Counted from the first letter of the stretch, positions 37,010-47,339 are shown. The stretch is 47,530 nt of DNA from Pseudomonas lactucae (GCF_016937615.1 NZ_JAFHKI010000025.1:1-47530), one strand, 5' to 3'. Translations and numbers: made by a program. Notes: a model not told the origin generated them from the sequence alone.

Positions 37010-37046
37010 TTGACGCGGTGGCCGGATCCGGCGCCGCGTTCGTCAA
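37010..37046 (+). terminator. Strong hairpin after toxin-like copy 1
   Basis: TTGACG (37010-37015) and CGTCAA (37041-37046) enclose a second GC-rich stem CGGTGGCCGGA/TCCGGCGCCG with one bulged G. It sits five bases past the stop codon. There is no T-run, so it may limit rather than stop read-through into copy 2. Confidence 0.55.
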
Positions 37047-37216
37047 CGCCCCTCATATCCGGAAATGAATCCCCGGACACAATGCAACCCAACGCATCCG
37101 GCATGTTCGCGTGGTCGCTTGAAACAGCTGATCACGCATTTCGCCTGCCGCCCCTCCCGGCAGTCGTTATGTTTCACCCGCCGCATCATGCTCATTCACA
37201 CCAAGGAGGCGCTCGC

Positions 37217-40200
37217 ATGCTATCAACCGCTAACACCCAACGACCGTTCATTGGGGTACTGCCCCCCGAACCTGTTCCTCCAACCCAGACGAGCCACTCG
37301 CCCAGGCAACCGCTGCCAACCCACGATCCGCTGAACCCGACGCCAAGCAACCCAGTGCGGCACCCGCGGGCACTCACGCGCTCACCGCTGGAGAATCCCT
37401 CGGAACCCACGCCTGCCAATCGCACAGAACAGTCGATTGCCGCGCATTTCGCCAGCCGCCCCACCCTGCGCGCGGTGGTTGCACAGTTGCTCAATGCCCA
37501 GATCAAGCACGTGTATCCTCAGTTGGCGTTCGACATCAGCGACACCTCACTGGCCGTCCCTCGCAGCGCGGCAACAGCGCAGTACGACCTGACACCGCTG
37601 CTGGACCTGGCCCTCGATCACCTGGCCAACGGCACCGAACTGGACTTCACCGAGCGTGACGGCAAACCGTGTCGGTTGTTCAAGTCGAGCAATTTCACTG
37701 ACGTACGCTACCTCGACTCCACCACCGGGCGGTCCGTCGCACCGGACCTGCAGGCCATCGAACTGGCGATCCTCGGCCTGCGCGCCAACCTCAAGACCGC
37801 CTATGCCCAGGCCTTGAGCCAATACTGGGGGCAACCGGCATTCGCGCCTGACGCCCGATAGCAACGCGTCCCCCAATCACTGGGCATGGCTGAGCGACAC
37901 CCTCAACGACACCTTGCGCATCGCCGGCCTCAAACAGCCCGGCCTGGATGCGCAACAGCGTCAGACACTCGATCAGGTCACACAGTACCCGGACCCGGCA
38001 GATCGTCAGCGCGCGGCCGGCGATGACGCCGCCCAGGTGTTCGTGGTGAGCTCGACCCTGAGCAAAGGAGAAATTTCCCACCAGGTTCAGAGCCCTGACC
38101 TGCTGATCACGCGCCAGGTCGACGGACGCACGGTGGTCCTGCACACCTCGGCCGCCGGGGTGATCACGCCCTACCCATCCCTGGAGGCGTTTGCCGTGGC
38201 CTGGGAGCGTCAGCTGGCGCAACGCTTTGAGTTCGATCGGCTCAGCTGGAAGTGCAGCGCGCCGGACGGCAATGTGTTCGATACCCAGGCCGCCGTTATC
38301 CTCGCCCAACAGTTGCAACATATACAGGCCATACAGCTGCCTGCACACGGTAGCGTCGACGCGCTGGAGCAACTGTTTGCCCAGGCTGGCGATCCGGCGC
38401 CCTGGTTCGCCAATACTGCGCCGCTGTCTTCGCCCCGTCTTGAGCCGATGAAACGCAATATGCCGGATTGGCTCACCCGTGCCAGCGATGCCGAACAGTT
38501 CAGCTATCAACGCCATGCCCTGGCGCTGGCCAGCAGCATGCAGCGCAACCAGGGCCGCACCTTCCTGACGGATATCCCCGATATCCGCACCTTCGCCCGA
38601 CAGCAACTCGACGAACAGCTGCGCGCCGACGGGTATACGGCCGACGACCTGGAGATTACCTTCCAGGTGCCGGTCGGAGACATGGGCAGTGGCTATATCG
38701 AACCCGTGAGGATGAGCCTGGTGGACATGGCTCTGGAAAACCTCGCAGGCCTGCCCAACGGCGCAATGAGTATCCGCGTGCGCGGCGCCCCGGTCGACGA
38801 CCCGCACCTGTCGCAACGGCTCAAGGACGTAATCAGCCAGGTTGATATTGGTCGCACCTATCCGGCCCTGCTGAATCGGCACTTGCTCGGCACTGATGCC
38901 CAGGCACGGGCGCGCGAAACATTGTTTGTCGAACAGGTGCCGATCCAGCTGAACATGCAGGCCATGGAACTCAAGCTCAGGGGCCAGGCCGGCCTTACCG
39001 ACCAGGGCTGTCGAATGATCGAGGCCGCGATGCGGCCCGGCAGCGGCCCGCGTGAAGTCGACGGTCAGTCGATCACCGTGCGGCCCCTGGCGTTTATCCG
39101 CAAGCCTGGAGCAACACCGGACATCGTCGAGAATATGTTCCTGATCGAGCCGCAGGACTCGACGCGCGGCCCGCACATACTCTATCGCCCGCAGCTCACG
39201 CCGTCCTTGCAGGAATTCGCCAGCCGCGACGCACTGCTCAAGGCCATCCAGGCGCCCGGTCCCTTGCAACAAAGCATCCTGGCCTGGCTGCCGGACGATA
39301 AAGCCCGCGCGGTATATGGCAACGGTGGTTTCCATACCCCCCACATAGCCCGTTATGGCGTGTTCAATGAGTTCGATGCACCCGAAACACCCACCCCCAC
39401 CGTCCTCGCTACCGACGGGTATGCCGCCGCCCAGGCCTTGCATCAGGACGTGTTGAACGGTGACCTGCTCAAGCATCTGTTCACGGCGAACGCGAACAGC
39501 CTGGTCACACTCGCGCAGGGCCAATCCACGTCCAATGCGCAAAGTCGCTGGGCAAGCCACAAGCAATTGGGCTGGCTGCTGTTCAACACCCTGCTGCCGA
39601 TACTGCGCGGACCCGGCGCCATGGTCGGCTGGTTGGCGCAATTGGCCAGCGTCGAGAATGACATCCAGCAAATCGCTGATCCCGGCCATCGCGACCCGAC
39701 GGCCGCCACCGTCGATCTGTTGCTCAACCTGGCCATGCTGCTGACCCATTCCAGGCCCGCCTCGGCAACCTCACGCACAGACCACACGATACCCTTTGAA
39801 CAACGGCCGGACGTCGCCGTTCCCCTGGCTCGCACTCAAGAAGCCGACGTGAGCGCGCAGACGGCCCTGATCCATCAGGCACCCACCGATACGTTCGTTG
39901 AGCAAGCTGGCGGAACCTTCGATTTTGCCTTTTCAAGCCCACGCCGGCTGACCGCCGCCCAGCAAGAACGCTTGAATGCCTTCAGTGTCCCGGCGCCCGA
40001 CACGCCAGGAGCGCCGCTGAGCAGCGGTGCGACCAAGGGCTTGTATTCGATCGACGCGCAGCTATACGCCCGTATTGATCGTCAGTGGTTCCGGGTGGCG
40101 CATGACACAGAGGGTGTCGTTATCATCGATCAACACGACCAGACGCGAACCGGACCTGCCTTGGCATCTGACGATCAAGGCCACTGGCGTATCGATACCC

Positions 40201-42212
40201 GGCCCAGGCTGAGGGGCGGCATGCCCAAGACAAAACTCAAGGCCAGGTTGGAGAACAGCCTGAGGGCCAAGGAACAAAATGATCTTCTCTATCGCAACAG
40301 TTACGCGGAGCTCTTACAACATGCCCGTGCTCACGAAACCGCGACAGCCGCCCTCAGCGGCGACTTTGGGCAGTACGAACTGGTTCAGAAAGAGCTCGCC
40401 ACGCTCTGGAAGCTGGCCAACAGCGAAGTCGGGGAACAGTTTTCCACGCGATATCGCCAGCAATTGAACATCGCAGACGCGCGCCTGTCCGACCTGAAAC
40501 AAAAACTCAACGATCTTCAATCACTCACGCGAACAGTGCTGGAAGCCGGTGAGAAAACCATTGCAATCATCAGCCCGAAAAAAATCTCCGGTGCCGATGA
40601 CTTGTCCGAATACAAACAGGATCGCTCGCAGATCTACGAGAGCTTGCTCCGAACAGTCGGGAATATTAAGACTTTCCAGCAGTACCTGTTCAACGAAAGC
40701 AATCTCAGAGCCGCCAGCGGAGCGCCGATGTCTGAGTTGTTCAAAGTGGCCAAACAAGGGGTCCCACACGCCTACGACGAGCTAGTCGAAGCCTTCGAAG
40801 TCACCTATCAAAATAGGCAAGCCCTCTGGCAGACCAAGTGCGACGTCAGTGCACTGTTCGAAAAATGGACGCGTGATTCTCCCTTCGGCAACAAGCACGC
40901 CCAGGCCTTTCTCAAAAGCAGGAACATCAAGCCCCCTGCGATCAGCGCGCTGGCCGACCGGCTGTCGATGCTGGTGAATCTCAAGGAATTGAGCATCGAC
41001 CGTACAGCCAGTGCACAGGGCGCCGACAACCAGTTTCAGTTGAACCGCTTCAGCGCAACGCAAGTCATACCCGTCAACCAGTCCTTCCTTGCCCAACGCG
41101 AGTACCAGGGCTACAGCCTCAATGAACGCAAGGCAGCGCTGCAAACCATCATTGATACCTACCGGCAGATGCAGAGCGACAGCGTGTTTCTGTACGACAA
41201 CCATCCCTCCATGTTTCGCGCCGAGTACCACAAGCTGTTCAATAGTCACCTCAGCGGGATCATCGCCGAAGCTGAAGCAGACCTGTCGGAGGTGATCCGT
41301 GAAGAGCAGCATTTGATCCCCGTGTCTGCTGCGCAGAGCGAGAAACAAAATAAACCGCACAACCAACGGGTGTTCAACACGCGGGACAAACAAACCCTGA
41401 TCGGCACGTTGAAGCCGCCGGAACAGGGGCCCGGCTACTCCTTCAATGTCATTGAGGTAGTCAACCCGGAAACCAACGAACCGATTGCCACCTATTACGA
41501 GCACCCCAATGAGCACGAATGGGTCAAGGTCAGGTTCGGCGACAACCAGCCACCACAAACGCCGCAGCCTTCGTCGCCCAAACCTCTGGCGACCTATAAG
41601 GCCCAGGCCGAGAAGCTGCTCGAAGACGCAGCCAATACCGAACGAACCATCCTGTTTCAGAAAAAGAAACTCAGCGACCCGCAGCGTCGAGATACCGTCA
41701 ACCCGCTGGACTGGAACGATATGCTGCAAGATCAGGCCGATAAGCTTGAGCAGATCGCCCGACAAACCGAAGCCAGCCATGGTAAACGGCCAGAAGCCAC
41801 TGAACTGGTCGCCCAATGGCGTGCCAGCGCCAGCGAGCTACGGAAAAAGGCGCGCCAGCATTGCGCCGACGGCTACAAGGTGCTGCCGCCGAAACCGGAA
41901 AACGTCGATTTCCTGTGGCGCCATGGTTTCGTCGATATCAACCTGGTACGGCGGGACATTCCCACTAAAAGCGGCGATGTTTTTACCGAATACGCGGTTC
42001 GGGACAAAGGCAAGATCGACGTGCTGTGGTATGCGCATTTCCATTACCCGGAAAAAGGCGCGCCTCGCGGCAGCTATACCGCCGCTCACCTGAAAATCCC
42101 CTCCCAACGCACCAAGACCCAGAAAGATCTAATCAGGGAAGCCAGCAATCATGAGGTGGAGCGAATCATCGCTCGCGGATCGCAGCGCCCCTGGATGAGA
42201 AGCTGTTTCTGA
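37217..42212 (+). pseudogene. Large DUF6543 toxin-like protein, copy 2, with a frameshift
   Basis: A paralogue of the preceding gene, about 1664 residues if the frame is restored. The start ATG at 37217 has a perfect AAGGAGG eight bases upstream. The first frame ends at 37861. The second, open from 37818 to 42212, restores the family alignment (NHWAWLSDTLNDTL against NRWRWLSDTLRDTL in copy 1). The shift falls in a G5 run at 37827-37831; four Gs would keep the frame. Shared features are MPDWLTRASDAEQFSYQRHA, AWLPDDKARAVYGNGGFHTP, SRWASHKQLGWLLFNTLLPI, RLRGGMP and the C-terminal LWYAHFHY (1603-1610). A Pro-rich N-terminus of about 80 residues is unlike copy 1. Either a broken gene or a sequencing error. 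Confidence 0.85.
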
Positions 42213-42227
42213 AGTTGTAAACGCTGA

Positions 42228-42258
42228 GCCGGTTGAGGGGCAATTGCGCTCAACCGGC
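42228..42258. terminator. Hairpin between convergent toxin-like and RND genes
   Basis: GCCGGTTGAG (42228-42237) and CTCAACCGGC (42249-42258) form a perfect 10-bp stem with an 11-nt loop, exactly between the two convergent stop codons. It lacks a T-run on either side. Confidence 0.6.
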
Positions 42259-42280
42259 CACACGGTGGGATAACGTGCGC

Positions 42281-44656
42281 TTAGTGAGCGAACAGCGAAT
42301 TGCCCTTCTGCCCCGCCAATTTCTCGGGTTTGATCAGGAACCGCGCCAGCGCCGGCAGCAGCCACAGCGCGCCGAACATGTTCCACAAGAGCATGAAGGT
42401 GAGCATCAGGCCCATGTCGGCCTGGAACTTGATCGCCGAGAAAATCCAGGTGCACACGCCGATGGCCAGGCACAGGCCGGTGAACAGCACGGCTTTACCG
42501 GTGGATTTGAGCGTCTGGTAATAGGCCTCCTGCAAGGGCAGGCCCGCGCGCAGGAAGCTTTCCAGGCGGCTGTAGATGTAGATGCCGTAGTCCACGCCAA
42601 TGCCCACGCCCAGCGCCACTACCGGCAAAGTCGCGACCTTGACGCCAATGCCCATGAACGCCATCAGCGCGTTGCCCAGTACCGAGGTCAGCACCAGCGG
42701 CAGCACGATGCATAGGGTCGCGGCCCAGGAGCGGAAGGTGATCATGCACATGGTCGCCACGCACAGGTACACCAGGATCAGGATGGTCAGCTCCGATTCC
42801 TTGATCACTTCGTTGGTGGCCGCTTCGATCCCGGCATTACCGGCGGCAAGGATGAATTCCAGGCCGTCCTTGTTGTTGTCCTTGGCGAAGTCATGCACCG
42901 CATGCACCGCGCGGTCGAGGGTTTCGGCCTTGTGATCGTTGAGGAACACCAGTACCGGCGCCAGAGAGCAATTGTTGTTGTACAGGCCGTCGGCACGGGC
43001 GATGGAGTTGTTCAGTACATCCGGGTTACGCGACAGGGTTTCCCACTTCAGGTTGCCCTCGTTCATGCCCTTGATCATCTGCTTGGACACGGTCACCAGC
43101 GAGATCGCCGACTGCACGCCCTCGGTGTTCTGCATCTTCCACATCAACTGGTCGATGGGCGCCATGGCTTCATAGCGCGAGCAGCCTTCGGCCTTGGTCT
43201 TGACCATCACCACCAGTACGTCCGAGCTGGTGGAGTAGTTGCTGATGATGAAGTTGTTGTCTTTGTTGTAGCGTGAGTCCGGGCGCAGTTCCGGCGCGCC
43301 TTGATCCAAGTCGCCGATCTTCAGGTTCTGGCTGTACCAGAGGCCGCCGCCAAACGCGACCAGTGCCAGCAGGACCGAGACCGGTGCCACTTTGGCGCTG
43401 GCGAATCTGGACAGCAGGCGCCAGAACGGATGGTCGCGGTGCGCGTCTTTCTTGCTCCTGGCGATGGCGCGGTGGCTGATGCCGGCATAGGAAATCGCCA
43501 CCGGCAGCAGAATCAGGTTGGTGAACACGATCACCGCAACGCCGATGGACGCACCGATGGCCAGTTCACGGATCACACCGATGTCGATGATCAGCAGAGT
43601 AATGAAGCCCACCGCATCCGCCAGGATCGCGATCATCCCCGGCAGGAACAGTTGGCGGAAGGTGCGCCGTGCCGCAGTGAGTGCGTTGTCCGCCTCGCTG
43701 GATTGCAGGGCGATACCGTTGATCTTCTGCACGCCGTGGGAAATACCGATGGCGAAGATCAGGAACGGCACCAGCATCGAGTACGGGTCCAGCCCGAAGC
43801 CGAAAAAATGCATCAGCCCGAGTTGCCAGACCACCGCCACCAGCGTCGTGCTCAACACCGCGACGGTGCTGCGCAGGCAGTTGGTGAACCACAGCAGCAG
43901 CACCAGGGTGATGACAAACGCGATGCCGAAGAACAACACCACCATCACCAGGCCGTCGATCAGGTCGCCGACCTTCTTGGCAAAGCCGACGATGTGGATC
44001 TTGACGTTGGGGTTCTGCGCTTCGAACTTGTCGCGGATCTTGTCTTCGAGCTCATGGGAGAACTTGCGATAGTCCAGGGCCAGCAACTTGCCCTGGTCCT
44101 GCGGATCCGGGTAGGCCTCCAGCAGCGGGATGTCGACGATGCTCGACTTGAAATCGTTGGACACCAGACGCCCGACCTGGCCGGACTTGAGCACGTTATT
44201 GCGCAGTTGATCGAGGCTCTGCGCCGAGCCGTTGTAGCTTTGCGGGATGACTTCGCCCCCGGCAAAACCTTCTTCGGTCACTTCGGTCCAGCGTACGCTG
44301 GGGCTCCACAGCGACTTGAGGCCCGAGCGGTCGACGCCGGAGATGTAGAACACCTCGTCATTGATCTGACGCAGGGTCTCCATGTAGTCCTTGGTGAAGA
44401 TGTCACCGTCCTTGGCCTCCACCGAGATGCGCACGGTGTTGCCCAGGTTCGCCAGGTCGTTGCGATGCTCCATCATCTTTTCGATGAAGGGGTGCTTGAG
44501 GGGGATCATCTTTTCAAAGCTGGTGGACGGGCGAATCAAGGTTGCCTGCCAGAACAGGAACACGCTCACCAACAGGCAGATGATGATCACTGCCGGGCGG
44601 TTGTTGAAGATCAGGCGCTCAAGAAAGGTCGCTTTATCGTTGTGATGACTGCTCAT
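42281..44656 (-). CDS. RND superfamily (MMPL/HAE3-type) exporter
   Basis: A 791-residue inner-membrane protein. A first transmembrane helix (PAVIIICLLVSVFLFWQATL) and a periplasmic loop are followed by a five-helix sterol-sensing-like bundle (LVMVVLFFGIAFVITLVLLL ... IGISHGVQKING ... GMIAILADAVGFITLLIIDI). A second repeat is built the same way (LTILILVYLCVATMCMITFR ... ALGVGIGVDYGIYIYSRLES ... AVLFTGLCLAIGVCTWIFSA). The GVDYGIY motif matches the proton-relay region of this family. It probably exports a hydrophobic or lipid-like molecule. The gene starts 15 nt after the YCF48-type gene and is co-transcribed with it. Confidence 0.93.
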   Translation of the reverse strand: MSSHHNDKATFLERLIFNNRPAVIIICLLVSVFLFWQATLIRPSTSFEKMIPLKHPFIEKMMEHRNDLANLGNTVRISVEAKDGDIFTKDYMETLRQINDEVFYISGVDRSGLKSLWSPSVRWTEVTEEGFAGGEVIPQSYNGSAQSLDQLRNNVLKSGQVGRLVSNDFKSSIVDIPLLEAYPDPQDQGKLLALDYRKFSHELEDKIRDKFEAQNPNVKIHIVGFAKKVGDLIDGLVMVVLFFGIAFVITLVLLLWFTNCLRSTVAVLSTTLVAVVWQLGLMHFFGFGLDPYSMLVPFLIFAIGISHGVQKINGIALQSSEADNALTAARRTFRQLFLPGMIAILADAVGFITLLIIDIGVIRELAIGASIGVAVIVFTNLILLPVAISYAGISHRAIARSKKDAHRDHPFWRLLSRFASAKVAPVSVLLALVAFGGGLWYSQNLKIGDLDQGAPELRPDSRYNKDNNFIISNYSTSSDVLVVMVKTKAEGCSRYEAMAPIDQLMWKMQNTEGVQSAISLVTVSKQMIKGMNEGNLKWETLSRNPDVLNNSIARADGLYNNNCSLAPVLVFLNDHKAETLDRAVHAVHDFAKDNNKDGLEFILAAGNAGIEAATNEVIKESELTILILVYLCVATMCMITFRSWAATLCIVLPLVLTSVLGNALMAFMGIGVKVATLPVVALGVGIGVDYGIYIYSRLESFLRAGLPLQEAYYQTLKSTGKAVLFTGLCLAIGVCTWIFSAIKFQADMGLMLTFMLLWNMFGALWLLPALARFLIKPEKLAGQKGNSLFAH

Positions 44657-44671
44657 ACTTTCCCCGCCTTG

Positions 44672-45727
44672 TTATTGTTTTGTCGGTTCAGCGCCGGCTG
44701 GCGTGGCAACACGCACACCGCCCTGCCCCGCGAGGATCAAGTTTCCATTACCCGCCGCCGTGACCGCCGACAGCGAAATGCGGTCCGGGCGATTGAAGAC
44801 GCTGAAGGTCTGGCCGTCGTCGTGGCTCACCACTACGCTGCCGCCGTTGCCGACCACCACGATGGAACCATCCTCCAGCAAGGTCGCGCCCGACAAACCG
44901 AACTCCAGGGCACCCCGCGCGGCGTTCAATTGGACCTGCTCCCAGGTGCCGCCGAAATCCGTGGAACGGTAAAGGTTGCCGCGCAAGCCATAGGCTAGAA
45001 GCGTCTGCGTCTGCGCGGTGCCAATCACGCCAAACAGCGAGCCCTCGTAGGGGCCTTCGAGTTTTTCCCAGGTCTGGCCGTCGTCGCTGGAGCGGAACAT
45101 GCTGCCCTGCTCGCCGACGATGAACAGGCCGGCGTCCTTGATCTGGGCGATGGCGTTGAGGTGGTATTGGTCTTCGTTGTCGAGGCGGTCGCTGACGTCG
45201 GCCCAGGTCTGGCCGCCGTCGGTGGTTTCGATCAGCGCGCCGTAGGCGCCGACGGCCAGGCCGTGGCGGGTGTCGTTGAACCACACATCGAGCAACGGTG
45301 CTTCGCGCTTGAGGTCCTGGTATTGCTGGGTCCAGGTGGCGCCGCCATCGGTACTGGCGAGGATTTGCGCGTCATGGCCCACGGCCCAACCGTGTTGCTC
45401 ATCGGCAAAAAATACCGCGGTGAGCAACTGCCGGGTCGGCACTTTGGCCTGGACCCAGGTGGCGCCCTGGTCATCGGAATAGAGGATATGCCCGCGATCA
45501 CCGACCGCCACCAGGCGCTTGCCGGCATGCACCACATCGATCATCAGGCCTTTGGCGGCCTTGGGGGATTCAATCGCGAACACTGCGGCGGTGGGGGTAT
45601 CGCCGGCGGCGTGGACGGCGGTCGGCACCGCGACGGCGCCAAACAGCGAGAGCGCTGTGGCCAGCAACGCGACCCTGCGTGCGGCGCGTGGGCGGCAAAC
45701 AACCCAACCCATGACAGGCTCACTCAT
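44672..45727 (-). CDS. YCF48/BNR-repeat exported propeller protein
   Basis: A 351-residue protein with a signal peptide (VALLATALSLFGAVAVPTAVHA) preceded by a 19-residue charged N-terminus. Repeated BNR/Ycf48 blades follow, each with a DxGxTW motif: SDDQGATWVQAKVP, STDGGATWTQQYQD, TTDGGQTWADVSDR, SSDDGQTWEKLEGP, STDFGGTWEQVQLN and SHDDGQTFSVFNRP. It is predicted to be periplasmic and to act with the RND exporter encoded directly downstream, a pairing recurrent in Pseudomonas. The start has AGGAG about ten bases upstream. In the genomes I remember, DUF1302 and DUF1329 genes often precede this pair; here they are absent. Confidence 0.92.
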   Translation of the reverse strand: MSEPVMGWVVCRPRAARRVALLATALSLFGAVAVPTAVHAAGDTPTAAVFAIESPKAAKGLMIDVVHAGKRLVAVGDRGHILYSDDQGATWVQAKVPTRQLLTAVFFADEQHGWAVGHDAQILASTDGGATWTQQYQDLKREAPLLDVWFNDTRHGLAVGAYGALIETTDGGQTWADVSDRLDNEDQYHLNAIAQIKDAGLFIVGEQGSMFRSSDDGQTWEKLEGPYEGSLFGVIGTAQTQTLLAYGLRGNLYRSTDFGGTWEQVQLNAARGALEFGLSGATLLEDGSIVVVGNGGSVVVSHDDGQTFSVFNRPDRISLSAVTAAGNGNLILAGQGGVRVATPAGAEPTKQ

Positions 45728-45814
45728 AGACCTTTCTCCTATTTATTATTGTTAGGTCTTGCCTTGCCGGGCGCCGAAACCTGCAATCTAGAGCGCCTGA
45801 AGGAAGCAGGGGCC

Positions 45815-45844
45815 ATCCTATCGGGCTTTGGAATCGTCTGACAA
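45815..45844 (-). promoter_or_regulatory. Possible promoter for the YCF48-RND operon
   Basis: On the minus strand, TTGTCA (45839-45844) and TAGGAT (45815-45820) are separated by 18 nt, about 90 nt upstream of the start codon. The -35 box differs from consensus at one base, the -10 at two. Confidence 0.4.
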
Positions 45845-45934
45845 TCAGCGCTACGTTATCTTTTGTTAACTGACGGCTTTTGGCCATGTGGTGAATATAG
45901 CCGCATTCGCCAGGCTGATTGCCGAGCGAGTAAT

Positions 45935-45977
45935 GAATTTTTATTCCACCTATTGAGTTTAGAGAATTTTTATTCCA
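45935..45977. promoter_or_regulatory. Direct repeat of an operator-like sequence upstream of the MocA-type gene
   Basis: GAATTTTTATTCCA occurs exactly twice (45935-45948 and 45964-45977), 29 nt start to start, or nearly three helical turns. Read on the minus strand, each copy is GGAA-TAAAAA-TTC, close to the GGAA-N6-TTCC pattern reported for RpiR-family IolR of Sinorhizobium. It sits 43-85 nt before the start of a Gfo/Idh/MocA dehydrogenase gene. The regulator is not in the window. Confidence 0.55.
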
Positions 45978-46019
45978 TTAATACGCACTCTGAAAACAAT
46001 AATCCAAAGGACCACGGCA

Positions 46020-47135
46020 ATGCGTGAACTCGGAATCGGCTTGATCGGCACAGGCTTCATGGGCCGAGCCCATGCCTTGGCATTCAACAATGCGCGGGCG
46101 GTATTCGAGCTGCCGGTACAGCTCAAGCTGGCCGCCCTGGCCGATGCCGACACCGAACGCGCCCAGCGCTGCGCCACCGCCTGGGGTTTTGCCCAGGCCC
46201 ATGGCGACTGGCAAGCGTTGATCAACGATCCCAAGGTCGATGTCGTGGCCATTACCACGCCCAATCACCTGCATTACCCCATGGCCATGGCGGCGATCGC
46301 GGCGGGCAAGGCGGTGTATTGCGAAAAGCCCCTGGCCGTGAGCCTCGAACAGGCCGACGCCATGCGCCGCGCCGCTAGCGCCGCCGGTGTCGTCACGCGG
46401 GTGGGATACAACTACCAGCACAACCCGATGATCACACTGGCGCGGCAGATCATCGCCAATGGCGAACTGGGCGACATCATCAGCTTCCAGGGCGAGTTCA
46501 GCGAAGACTTCATGGCAGACCCGGCATCACCGTGGTCATGGCGCTGCGAAGTCGCGCACGCCGGCGGCGCCCTGGCGGACCTGGGCAGCCACTTGCTGTC
46601 GATGGCGCGGTACCTGGTGGGCGATGTGGTCAGCGTGTGCGCCGACTCCCACACCGTGCATGCCCTGCGCCCTGCGGTAAAAGGCAGCAACGACTTCAAG
46701 GCCATCGCCGTGGATGACCAGGTGCATGCGCTGCTGCGTTTCGCCAACGGGGCACGCGGCACGGTGAGTAGCAGTTGGCTCAAGCACGGTTACAAAAACC
46801 ACCTGAGTTTCGAGATCAGCGGGACCAAAGGCACGCTCGCCTTCGACCAGGAGCGCTTGAATGAACTGCGCCTGTGCCGTGTCGGTCAGGACGGTTTCCA
46901 GCGTTTGCTGGCAGGTCCTGCCCTGCCCGGCTACGCGGCGTTCAGCCCGGCTGCGGGGCACCAGTTGGGCTACAACGAACTGAAGACGCTGGAAGTACAG
47001 GAGCTGATCATGGCCGTGGCCGGGCAAGGGGCGGACGGCACTGATTTTGAGGCGGCGTGGGAAGTGGAGCGGCTGGCGACGGCGATTCGCATGGCCGCCC
47101 AGGAAGAACGCTGGGTCAACGTGAACTCGGTTTGA
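46020..47135 (+). CDS. Gfo/Idh/MocA family NAD(P)-dependent oxidoreductase
   Basis: A 371-residue cytoplasmic dehydrogenase acting on a sugar, inositol or related polyol. The N-terminal Rossmann fold begins GIGLIGTGFMGRAHA (glycine-rich loop about residues 7-14), followed by ADADTERAQR at the adenosine-ribose site. The family signature CEKPLAVS (101-108) carries the catalytic lysine. The C-terminal domain shows GGALADLGSHLLSMARYLVG with the expected Asp/His pair, and SSSWLKHGYKNHLSFEISGT. The ATG has AAAGG nine bases upstream. It stands alone on its strand, and the repeated GGAA-N6-TTC sites upstream suggest control by an RpiR-type repressor, consistent with inositol-like catabolism. That last step is inference. 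Confidence 0.93.
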   Translation: MRELGIGLIGTGFMGRAHALAFNNARAVFELPVQLKLAALADADTERAQRCATAWGFAQAHGDWQALINDPKVDVVAITTPNHLHYPMAMAAIAAGKAVYCEKPLAVSLEQADAMRRAASAAGVVTRVGYNYQHNPMITLARQIIANGELGDIISFQGEFSEDFMADPASPWSWRCEVAHAGGALADLGSHLLSMARYLVGDVVSVCADSHTVHALRPAVKGSNDFKAIAVDDQVHALLRFANGARGTVSSSWLKHGYKNHLSFEISGTKGTLAFDQERLNELRLCRVGQDGFQRLLAGPALPGYAAFSPAAGHQLGYNELKTLEVQELIMAVAGQGADGTDFEAAWEVERLATAIRMAAQEERWVNVNSV

Positions 47136-47226
47136 AACACAATGCAAAACTCCTGTGGGAGGGGCTGCATTGTTTCTTCTTTGGCTTCTTAGAACCGACC
47201 GTTTCTTAAGTCAATCGCAGTTCCAA

Positions 47227-47316
47227 TGTGGGAGGGAGCTTGCTCCCGATAGCGGTGGGTCAGTGGATATCTACGTGACTGATTCACCGCCATCGGGGGC
47301 AAGCCCCCTCCCACAT
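47227..47316. repeat. REPIN between the MocA-type and fadD genes
   Basis: A forward REP (TGTGGGAGGGAGCTTGCTCC from 47227) and an inverted REP (ATCGGGGGCAAGCCCCCTCC from 47292) are separated by about 40 nt, with AGCGGT/ACCGCC at the inner edges as in the element at 132. An additional fragment GTGGGAGGGGCTGCATTG lies upstream at 47155-47172. Confidence 0.85.
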
Positions 47317-47339
47317 TGGATCACCGACATACCTTTAAA

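Noticed and set aside
37791..39749. A 652-codon minus-strand frame over the toxin-like gene
   Set aside because: It is antisense to a family-conserved coding region, has no ribosome site, and its composition is that of a GC-bias shadow.
43301..44998. A 565-codon plus-strand frame
   Set aside because: It runs antisense to both the RND gene and the YCF48 gene and crosses their boundary, so it cannot be a real protein alongside them.
45728..46019. A small gene between the YCF48 and MocA-type genes
   Set aside because: Only short frames without ribosome sites are present; the region is explained by a promoter candidate and the repeated operator-like sites.
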